Position numbers and translations under genes: made by a program. Positions 6,513-11,514 of a DNA stretch of 11,514 bases are shown in pieces (positions within the stretch are counted from its first letter, which is position 1; each line of letters opens with the position of its first letter). The stretch is from CAYZDV01 sp964477275 (GTDB lineage: Bacteria > Acidobacteriota > Aminicenantia > Aminicenantales > Aminicenantaceae). The stretch spans positions 1-11,514 of the forward strand of contig CAYZDV010000063.1 in NCBI GenBank assembly GCA_964477275.1, given 5' to 3'. The notes beneath the pieces were generated by a model. The model was not told the origin of the DNA. It saw only the letters and a list, made by a program, of their open reading frames with translations, and searched no databases.

Positions 6513-7801
6513 GGTTTGTCCTCCATTTGATAACTCAGGGATAATGTCAGCTTCTGGCCAGAAAGGGAGCGGCCAGAGCCTTTCTCCTGTCCGATGAGCA
6601 TCCCGGCATCCAGGTGGAGTTTTCTCCAGTGAACACCCAGTCCAAAGGAAATATAAAAGTAAGCAGAATCAGGGACTCTCATCGGCTGCGGGTCGTAGCT
6701 CATGCCCAGCCGGAGCGGAACGCGAACTCCGGGTCCGAAGAGCTTGATCGAACTCAGGTATTCAAGGCCGAATCCGTATTTGAGGATATCCTTGAAGTCC
6801 CTTTCAAGCTTGTAGATGGCCTCCTGCGCGTCTTCAGAGAGGTCGGCGCCCTTAAAATAGGTGACGCTGTAGGCCGACCAGTCATAGAAAGTCAGGTCTG
6901 CGTCCACGCGTAATCGGGGAGAAAAGATGTAGCTCATGCCTGCGGCCAGAACCAGGGGCTGCCTGTAGTCGCTCTCGCCGGCGTCTTTGATACGGATATG
7001 AGTATCCCCGCCGGGAGAGTCATACTCAATGGAAGCCTCGCTTTCCGCTTTTTTCACATACGGCAGCCGGAAAACAAAGGCCACCGTCAGGTCTGGAGTA
7101 AACTCCCAGACAAGCCCGCCGTTGAGGAAAACCCCATGAAACCGGTGGAATTCTCGGTCGGCAATGGATATGTTTGCCTGCGTCCAGGTTTCCTCGTAAT
7201 CGATTTTCAGGGAGCCGAAAGCATAGTTGAACCCCAGGCCAAAAGAGAACCTTTTCCATAGCTGGCGGGCGACGGAGAGATTGATGGTTTTCAGGTTCCC
7301 CTCTTGGTTCAAGGTCAGGGTGTAAAAGAGCTGATTTCTCCAGTAGTATCTCTCGTCGATGGCCGGGCGATAGTAACTTTCAGTCAGCCCTGCGCTCAGG
7401 GCAAAAGCCCAGTCTTTCACCTTGACAGACACTCCTGCGAAGTCAAGAGCGATAAGGCCCAGAGAGAGGTTGCCGTCGCTCTGGAGCACTCCGGTGTTGA
7501 CCAGAGAGTACTTGAAGAAGGAAGCCTGGGCCAGCGAGGAATTCAGGGTGACATCCATCCCTGCGAGACGCGTCAGAAGAGCTGGGTTTGAGAGAGAAGC
7601 CGAGCAGTTCGTGGCCCGGGCGAACTGGGTTTCGCCCATGGCCAGGGAGGCGGCCGTGGAAAAGCCGAATGTGTTCCAGGTTCTGAACGGAGCCTCGTCT
7701 TCATACTGTCCCAGAACGAGTTGAGGCCACGCGAGTTCAGGGAAAAAGATAAGCGGCCAGGCGAGAAAGAAAACGAGGAGGCAGATGAACCTCTTTTTCA
7801 T
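6500..7801 (-). CDS. FadL/OmpP1-like outer-membrane beta-barrel protein
   Basis: 433 residues, the normal size for the OmpP1/FadL/TodX transporters that carry long-chain fatty acids or other hydrophobic compounds across the outer membrane. The N-terminus is a signal peptide (MKKRFICLLVFFLAWPLIFF; cleavage somewhere between 24 and 32). The mature start has the family pattern of a hatch followed by an NPA motif (SASLSNPALLTRLAGMDV, 68-85). The remainder is alternating hydrophobic and polar beta-strand sequence with frequent aromatic residues and G-x-G-x-x-Y/F strands (SFGLGFNYAFGSLKIDYE; LRLGMSYDPQPMRVPDSAYF). It ends MEDKPWLP, a few residues beyond the last strand instead of at a terminal aromatic residue. 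The substrate cannot be told. It is the first gene of a unit with the carboxypeptidase. No Shine-Dalgarno precedes the start; the promoter position suggests a leaderless message. Confidence 0.85.
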   Translation of the reverse strand: MKKRFICLLVFFLAWPLIFFPELAWPQLVLGQYEDEAPFRTWNTFGFSTAASLAMGETQFARATNCSASLSNPALLTRLAGMDVTLNSSLAQASFFKYSLVNTGVLQSDGNLSLGLIALDFAGVSVKVKDWAFALSAGLTESYYRPAIDERYYWRNQLFYTLTLNQEGNLKTINLSVARQLWKRFSFGLGFNYAFGSLKIDYEETWTQANISIADREFHRFHGVFLNGGLVWEFTPDLTVAFVFRLPYVKKAESEASIEYDSPGGDTHIRIKDAGESDYRQPLVLAAGMSYIFSPRLRVDADLTFYDWSAYSVTYFKGADLSEDAQEAIYKLERDFKDILKYGFGLEYLSSIKLFGPGVRVPLRLGMSYDPQPMRVPDSAYFYISFGLGVHWRKLHLDAGMLIGQEKGSGRSLSGQKLTLSLSYQMEDKPWLP

Positions 7802-7812
7802 CTCGAAGTTCG

Positions 7813-7841
7813 ATTGTAGCCGTGTCGGGAACGATTTGCAA
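7813..7841 (-). promoter_or_regulatory. Promoter of the outer-membrane protein gene
   Basis: TTGCAA (7841-7836, 4 of 6 to the -35 consensus) and TACAAT (7818-7813, 5 of 6 to the -10 consensus) are separated by exactly 17 bases. Only 11 bases lie between the -10 box and the ATG at 7801, so the predicted transcript begins about four or five bases before the start codon, or at it. The region upstream (7842-7885) is strongly AT-rich, as expected of an UP-like element. Confidence 0.6.
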
Positions 7842-7864
7842 ATCCAGAATCAATATGCTATAGA
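7836..7864 (+). promoter_or_regulatory. Possible divergent promoter sharing the TTGCAA box
   Basis: The hexamer TTGCAA is its own complement and lies at the centre of the palindrome ATTTGCAAAT (7834-7843). On the plus strand it can act as a -35 box for TATAGA (7859-7864) with a 17-base spacer. Transcription from here would enter the GC-rich island and run antisense toward ccdA. Each hexamer matches only 4 of 6 consensus bases, so chance in an AT-rich stretch is a real alternative. Confidence 0.25.
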
Positions 7865-7920
7865 AATTTTTTAAAAAAGAATAATTGCAAAAATGTGTAC
7901 CCGGGATGAAAAGTGGATGG

Positions 7921-8033
7921 GTGGCGCGGCGTGTCTCCGGCCGCAGCGGAAGGGGTCCTGTCGGCTTTTCCGATGGGGGGCCGACGGGACTGGTTCCCCG
8001 GGGTTCGGGGGCTGGCCGCGGCCTCGGCGCCGC
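7921..8033. other. GC-rich foldable intergenic island, possible structured RNA
   Basis: Of the 110 bases 7921-8030, 85 are G or C by my hand count, unlike the AT-rich stretch just before it and visibly above the flanking genes. It contains several possible helices: 7954-7965 with 7980-7991 (12 bp with G-T pairs), CCCCG/CGGGG at 7996-8010, GCGGC/GCCGC at 8018-8033, and a long-range GCGGCG/CGCCGC pairing (7926-7931 with 8028-8033) that excludes the last hairpin. No convincing protein is encoded: open frames through it lack a ribosome-binding site and show composition-driven sequence. The rest of the 7802-8066 gap holds the promoter region described separately. Strand and function are unknown. 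Confidence 0.35.
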
Positions 8034-8066
8034 ATATGTTTTGTCACATTCTCTATTGCGTTTGTA

Positions 8067-8783
8067 TTAGCCATTCAAGTAAGACGAAAGGGAAGAGAAG
8101 TAGCCTGTCATCAGGAGAACTCCCACAGCGATGAGGAGCACTCCGCCGATAATGGAAATCACATTGAAATATTTCCTGATGGATTTGAAATATTCAAAGA
8201 ACTTGTGGAGGATCACCGCCGAGAGGAAGAAGGGAATTCCCAGGCCGGCAGAGTAGAAGGCGAGGAGGATAATCCCTTTGGCCACATCCTGAGTGGTGGC
8301 GGCCATGGTCAGGATGGCGCCGAGAATCGGCCCCACGCAGGGCGTCCAGCCCACTCCAAAGGCTGCGCCGACAAGGAACGTTCCCAGATACCCCAGAGGC
8401 TTACTTTTCAGGTGAATTCTCTTCTCTCTGTCCAGAAACTTCAGCCTGAAGAGTCCTGTGAAATGAATCCCGAGGATGATGACCAGCGCTCCGCCGCCGA
8501 CCTCAAGCCAGTGGATGTTGCGGGAGAGAAATTTGCCGATGAACGTGGCAGAAGCGCCGAGCCCGATGAAAATCAGAGAGAAGCCGAAGATGAACATCAG
8601 TGAGTTGGCGACGACTTTTTTCCAGATATACCTCAGGTTTTTTTCCTGAGAGAGTTCCTCGATGGAGATTCCGGTGATGAAGGCAACGTAAGAGGGAATG
8701 AGAGGAAGGACGCAGGGTGAGAGAAACGAGATCAATCCGGCAGAGACGGCCACCAGCAGGGAGACATTCTCGATTCCGGACAT
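8067..8783 (-). CDS. ccdA: CcdA-type thiol:disulfide transporter
   Basis: 238 residues with six hydrophobic segments (about 7-29, 55-77, 93-113, 133-158, 168-193 and 206-227), the size and topology of CcdA, the short DsbD-like inner-membrane protein. It passes electrons from cytoplasmic thioredoxin to periplasmic thiol proteins. The two redox cysteines lie in the expected membrane contexts: C24 in LSPCVLPLIPSY of the first segment and C149 in GWTPCVGPILGA of the fourth. It starts four bases after the tlpA stop without a visible Shine-Dalgarno, so it is probably translated by coupling to tlpA, and TlpA is its likely partner. No cytochrome c synthetase or other cytochrome maturation gene is in view, so whether the pair serves cytochrome maturation or general envelope reduction is open. 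Confidence 0.95.
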   Translation of the reverse strand: MSGIENVSLLVAVSAGLISFLSPCVLPLIPSYVAFITGISIEELSQEKNLRYIWKKVVANSLMFIFGFSLIFIGLGASATFIGKFLSRNIHWLEVGGGALVIILGIHFTGLFRLKFLDREKRIHLKSKPLGYLGTFLVGAAFGVGWTPCVGPILGAILTMAATTQDVAKGIILLAFYSAGLGIPFFLSAVILHKFFEYFKSIRKYFNVISIIGGVLLIAVGVLLMTGYFSSLSSYLNG

Positions 8784-8787
8784 GCGG

Positions 8788-9294
8788 CTATTTTTCGCTG
8801 ACGAGCTGGGAATGCCACTTCTTCAGAAATCCTTTGTCAACCGCTCCCACCTTCTTGAACCGAATTTTCCCCTCGGGGTCAATGATGATGGTCACCGGGA
8901 TGGCATTTCCCGGCTGATAATCCGAGATGAGTTTCTGCGTATACATGACCACCGGGTAGTTGATTTCGTTCTTTTTCACAAATCCCGCGACCACTTCCTC
9001 GTCCCTGTCCACCGAGACGCCGATGATGGCCATCCCCTTGTCCTGATAATCCCTGTAAATTTCGATGAAGTCAGGAATCTCGGCCCGGCAGGGAGGGCAC
9101 CACGTCGCCCAGAAGTTTAAGAAAACGACTTTTCCCCTGTAATCGGAGAGGGAGATGTTTTTTCCAGTGAGGTCTTTGAGAGCAAACTCCGGAGCCTGAG
9201 GATAGTTTTTGCCCATCGCCCCTGATTTTTCGGCTTGAGCGCAGACAGCCAGGGATAAGGCGACCGGAAGCACAAAAAGAACGATTTTTTTCAT
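8788..9294 (-). CDS. TlpA/ResA-like exported thiol:disulfide oxidoreductase
   Basis: 168 residues from the ATG at 9294, chosen because GGAG (9304-9301) lies six bases upstream and the product then begins with a clean signal peptide, MKKIVLFVLPVALSLAVCAQ, with AQA at the likely cleavage site (residue 21). The open frame extends 19 codons upstream to 9351, but that adds a basic leader in front of the signal peptide. The mature protein is a thioredoxin fold of the AhpC/TSA-redoxin type with the active site W65-C66-P67-P68-C69 in FLNFWATWCPPCRAEIP and the cis-proline in NAIPVTIIIDPEGKI. Such proteins keep cysteines of secreted proteins or apocytochromes reduced. CcdA, encoded directly downstream, is the expected electron donor. 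A cysteine at residue 18 is not in a good lipobox (LAVC), so a soluble or signal-anchored form is likelier than a lipoprotein. Confidence 0.93.
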   Translation of the reverse strand: MKKIVLFVLPVALSLAVCAQAEKSGAMGKNYPQAPEFALKDLTGKNISLSDYRGKVVFLNFWATWCPPCRAEIPDFIEIYRDYQDKGMAIIGVSVDRDEEVVAGFVKKNEINYPVVMYTQKLISDYQPGNAIPVTIIIDPEGKIRFKKVGAVDKGFLKKWHSQLVSEK

Positions 9295-9374
9295 CCTTTT
9301 CTCCACGATTTTTGGATTTGGCCGATTCCTGGTGAAACAGGTCAACCTCAAAAAATTTTACTGTAACGATAATA

Positions 9375-9403
9375 ATTATAGGTTTTTCAGCGAGTCAATG
9401 CAA
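9375..9403 (-). promoter_or_regulatory. Promoter of tlpA-ccdA
   Basis: A perfect TATAAT at 9380-9375 lies 17 bases after TTGCAT (9403-9398). The predicted transcript start is near 9368, giving a leader of about 75 bases before the ATG at 9294. The good -10 box and ideal spacing outweigh the -35, which matches only its TTG. It sits just past the por terminator, so tlpA-ccdA is likely its own unit. Confidence 0.6.
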
Positions 9404-9413
9404 CTGTCTTGTG

Positions 9414-9436
9414 AAAAAAAATTCCGGATTATCCGC
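9414..9436 (-). terminator. Candidate intrinsic terminator of the por operon
   Basis: Read on the minus strand, CGGA-TAA-TCCG forms a four-base-pair hairpin that overlaps the porB stop codon, followed two bases later by a run of eight T (9421-9414). The T-run is convincing but the stem is short, so efficiency may be low and read-through into tlpA is possible. Confidence 0.4.
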
Positions 9437-10331
9437 TGCCGTTGACAAATGTGAGAAGTCGATTCCATTTTCTGTCGATTTCTTCCTGAATGAAGGCGAT
9501 GTCATTGTCAGTCAGATGCCGGAATCGGCCCTGGAGCCTGAGATACTCGTCGATGGATTTCTTTTCCTTGGGCTTGATGTTCAGGGTGTATTTCTCCCCC
9601 CATTCGATTTCATAGAGGGGGAAGACGCAGTTCTGGACGACCAGGCGGGCCAGCTTGACCGTATCTTCTGGCCGGCTTTTCCAGCCCGTGGGACAGGGTG
9701 CATAAATGTGGAGGAATCTTGTCCCCTCGATGTTTTTCGCTTTCAGGGCCTTTTTGAACAGGTCTTCAGGATACCCGATACTGGCAGTGGCGATATAAGG
9801 AATGCGGTGGGCAGCCATGATGGCTTCCATGTCCTTTTTTGGCCTGTTTTTGAAGTGCTTGACCGGAGTGGTCGTGGTCCAGGCTCCGTAAGGGGTGGCC
9901 GAGCTTCTCTGGATGCCGGTGTTCATGTAGGCTTCGTTGTCGTAGCAGACATAAAGGATGTCGTCGTTTCGCTCTGCGACTCCGGATAAAGCCTGGATTC
10001 CGATGTCGAATGTGCCGCCGTCCCCGGCCCAGGCTACCACGGTGGTTTCCGTATCTCCGACCATCTCCAGCCCAGCTTTCACTCCTGAGGCCGAGACGGC
10101 CGCTGTTTCAAAGGCGCAATGGTAGATGGGGACATCGAGAGAGGAGTAGGGGAACGGGCCATCGATGACCGACCAGCAACAGGCAGGAATGCAGAGCACG
10201 GTCCTCTTTCCCAGGGCCTTGAGCACAAACCTCATCGCCAGAGTGGCCCCGCACCCCTGGCAGGCCAGGTGGCCGGAACCCATCAGCTCCACTTCCGGCA
10301 GCGAAAGTTTCATCTTTTTTTCTTTGCTCAT
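9429..10331 (-). CDS. porB: Pyruvate:ferredoxin oxidoreductase, beta subunit
   Basis: 300 residues. This is the thiamine-diphosphate subunit of the four-subunit pyruvate (2-oxoacid):ferredoxin oxidoreductase, which converts pyruvate and CoA to acetyl-CoA, CO2 and reduced ferredoxin. Cluster cysteines typical of PorB are visible: C24-x2-C27 in GHLACQGCGA, C51/C52 in IPACCWS, and C213 in YAPCPTGW. The cofactor-binding motif starts at G103-D104-G105 (AWAGDGGTFDIGIQALSG) and ends in YDNEAYMNTGIQRSSATPYG (130-149), characteristic of pyruvate enzymes. The start overlaps the porA stop as ATGA, with AGGAG seven bases upstream. Length and motifs are complete. Confidence 0.95.
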   Translation of the reverse strand: MSKEKKMKLSLPEVELMGSGHLACQGCGATLAMRFVLKALGKRTVLCIPACCWSVIDGPFPYSSLDVPIYHCAFETAAVSASGVKAGLEMVGDTETTVVAWAGDGGTFDIGIQALSGVAERNDDILYVCYDNEAYMNTGIQRSSATPYGAWTTTTPVKHFKNRPKKDMEAIMAAHRIPYIATASIGYPEDLFKKALKAKNIEGTRFLHIYAPCPTGWKSRPEDTVKLARLVVQNCVFPLYEIEWGEKYTLNIKPKEKKSIDEYLRLQGRFRHLTDNDIAFIQEEIDRKWNRLLTFVNGSG

Positions 10332-11479
10332 CGTTTGACTCCTATCCAGACGATTTCCTCTTCAGCCCTCTTCTTCTTCAGAGCGAAGCCGGCAATTTCC
10401 CTGAAGGTTACCGGGGTGATGTCCCTTCCCCCCAGACCGGCGATAAAGCCGAAGATGGCCTGACCGTTCTTTTCGAACAGGGCCGACTTCACCTCCTGGA
10501 AGAATATGCCGTGATGGCCGTAGGAGATGTTCCGGTCCACGACCGCAATTTTTTCGGCTCTTCTGACCACTCGACGCACAGTTTCGAAGGGAAAGGGACG
10601 AAAGACCTTGATCCTCAGGTTCCCGACCTTGAGGCCTTCTTTTCGCAGCTCATCCACGGCCACTCTGGCCGTGGAGCCCATGGTGCCGGAAGTGATCAGG
10701 ATCAGCTCCGCGTCATCACAGCGATACTCTTCGACGAGGCTGAGACGGCGCCCGAACATTTTTTCATATTCCTTACCTGTTTCTTCGATCAGGTTCGGTG
10801 CTTTTTCCATGTCTTTCTGGAGTTTATACCTCAGCTCGAAATAATAATCTGGCGAAGTCAGACCCCCAAAGGCATGCGGGTCATCGGGAGTGATCCGGAT
10901 GGGAGGCTCGAAAGGGGGGAGATATTCGTCTACCTTTTCCTGGTCGGGAATATCCACGACTTCGTATGTATGGGAGATGGTGAAGGCATCGAGAATGACC
11001 ATGCTGGGGATAAGGAGTTTTTCCGAGACTTTGAATGCCTGGATCACCGTGTCCAGGACTTCCTGATTGTTCGAACAGTAGTACTGCATCCAGCCGGTGT
11101 CCCTCTGGGAAAGACTGTCGTTCTGGTCGGACCAGATGCTCCATCCGGGAGCCATAGCCCGGTTGATGTTTCCCATGACCACCGGAAGCCTGGCTCCGGA
11201 TGCCCAGTGGAGGAGCTCATGCATGAGAGTCAGTCCCTGGGCTGAAGTGGCGGTGAACGTCCGTGCTCCGGCCAAAGAGGCGCCCAGGCAAGCGGCCATC
11301 GCCGAGTGTTCCGACTCCACCTCGATGAATTTGGCGTCGAGAATTTTCTCCGCACACATTTCAGAAAGGAGTTCCACCACCTGGGTCTGAGGGGTGATGG
11401 GATAAGCGGAAATCACCTGGGTGCGGCTGAGCATGGCTCCGTAGGAGAGGGCGTGGTTTCCCATGATGACTTTTTTCAT
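10328..11479 (-). CDS. porA: Pyruvate:ferredoxin oxidoreductase, alpha subunit
   Basis: 383 residues from the ATG at 11479. GAGGAGG (11490-11484) lies four bases upstream and the preceding gene ends in the same ATGA, so this start is preferred to the in-frame ATG at 11506, which adds nine residues and has no such site. PorA carries the pyrimidine-binding domain of the enzyme (about 1-230: SAYPITPQTQVVELL at 24-38, ESEHSAM at 55-61, TSAQGL at 78-83) and the transketolase C-terminal-like domain (about 245-383: LILITSGTMGSTARVAVDEL, KVFRPFPFETV). NINRAMAPGWSIWSDQNDSL (104-123) is the signature I associate with pyruvate, rather than 2-oxoglutarate or branched-chain oxoacid, enzymes; the substrate remains an inference. 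It works as a complex with PorB and with the gamma and ferredoxin-like delta subunits encoded upstream. Confidence 0.95.
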   Translation of the reverse strand: MKKVIMGNHALSYGAMLSRTQVISAYPITPQTQVVELLSEMCAEKILDAKFIEVESEHSAMAACLGASLAGARTFTATSAQGLTLMHELLHWASGARLPVVMGNINRAMAPGWSIWSDQNDSLSQRDTGWMQYYCSNNQEVLDTVIQAFKVSEKLLIPSMVILDAFTISHTYEVVDIPDQEKVDEYLPPFEPPIRITPDDPHAFGGLTSPDYYFELRYKLQKDMEKAPNLIEETGKEYEKMFGRRLSLVEEYRCDDAELILITSGTMGSTARVAVDELRKEGLKVGNLRIKVFRPFPFETVRRVVRRAEKIAVVDRNISYGHHGIFFQEVKSALFEKNGQAIFGFIAGLGGRDITPVTFREIAGFALKKKRAEEEIVWIGVKR

Positions 11480-11514
11480 TTTTCCTCCTCGACCATGGCG
11501 ATGCATTTTGTCGG
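11476..11514 (-). CDS. porD: Ferredoxin-like delta subunit of the same enzyme, C-terminus only
   Basis: Only the last 12 codons and the TGA are inside the window. They read PTKCIAMVEEEK, which matches how PorD-type two-[4Fe-4S] ferredoxins end: a final CP, then an isoleucine and an acidic/lysine tail. The cysteine expected just before the proline would lie outside the window. Its stop overlaps the porA start (ATGA), and delta before alpha before beta is a common order for these operons. The identification rests on a very short piece plus context. Confidence 0.6.
   Translation of the reverse strand, partial: PTKCIAMVEEEK

Noticed and set aside
7893..8603. 236-codon plus-strand frame running from the GC-rich island into antisense ccdA
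   Set aside because: Most of it is antisense to conserved CcdA sequence, the start lacks a Shine-Dalgarno and the composition is polar and arbitrary. A short peptide limited to the island cannot be fully excluded.
9232..9294. TlpA as a lipoprotein (cysteine 18 in LAVC)
   Set aside because: Valine directly before the cysteine does not fit a lipobox, and a good AQA signal-peptidase I site follows.
9375..9398. TTGACT as the -35 box for the tlpA promoter
   Set aside because: It better resembles consensus than TTGCAT but leaves only 12 bases before TATAAT, too short for a sigma-70-type promoter.

Overview
The window looks like chromosomal DNA from a Gram-negative, probably anaerobic bacterium. 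It encodes a beta-barrel outer-membrane protein, two exported proteins with signal peptides, a four-subunit-type pyruvate:ferredoxin oxidoreductase (alpha and beta, plus the tail of the ferredoxin subunit) and the hydrogenase maturation factor HypF. This set would suit an uncultured fermentative lineage such as Candidatus Aminicenantes, but that is a weak inference from gene content. Nothing in the window marks a mobile element, CRISPR array, rRNA or tRNA. Apart from the first gene, every gene reads on the minus strand.

From the right-hand end in the direction of transcription: the last codons of a ferredoxin-like porD (11476-11514), porA (10328-11479) and porB (9429-10331) are joined by ATGA overlaps and form a pyruvate oxidation unit. 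It ends at a small hairpin with a T-run. A promoter with a perfect TATAAT then drives tlpA (8788-9294) and ccdA (8067-8783). These two make an envelope disulfide-reducing relay, with CcdA carrying electrons across the inner membrane to the thioredoxin-like TlpA.

The 7802-8066 gap holds a sharply GC-rich, highly foldable island (about 7921-8033) beside an AT-rich promoter region. There a palindromic TTGCAA can act as the -35 box of two divergent promoters. The minus-strand promoter puts the start codon of a FadL/OmpP1-like outer-membrane protein (6500-7801) only 11 bases past its -10 box, so that mRNA is probably leaderless or nearly so. An exported M14 zinc carboxypeptidase (5055-6512) follows, with its start inside the end of the porin gene.

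A 164-base gap (4891-5054) carries two stem-loops, one a 37-base dyad, and a TTGACA box. It precedes a three-gene run: a membrane-anchored coiled-coil protein (3850-4890), queH (3247-3819) for queuosine synthesis, and hypF (870-3254). Converging on hypF from the left is a plus-strand gene for a zinc-ribbon membrane protein of unknown function (71-832).

Most genes are ordinary housekeeping or metabolic families. The parts most worth a second look are the foldable GC-rich intergenic island with its divergent promoters, the dyad upstream of the coiled-coil gene, the unrelated-looking tail of the carboxypeptidase, and the uncharacterised coiled-coil and zinc-ribbon proteins.
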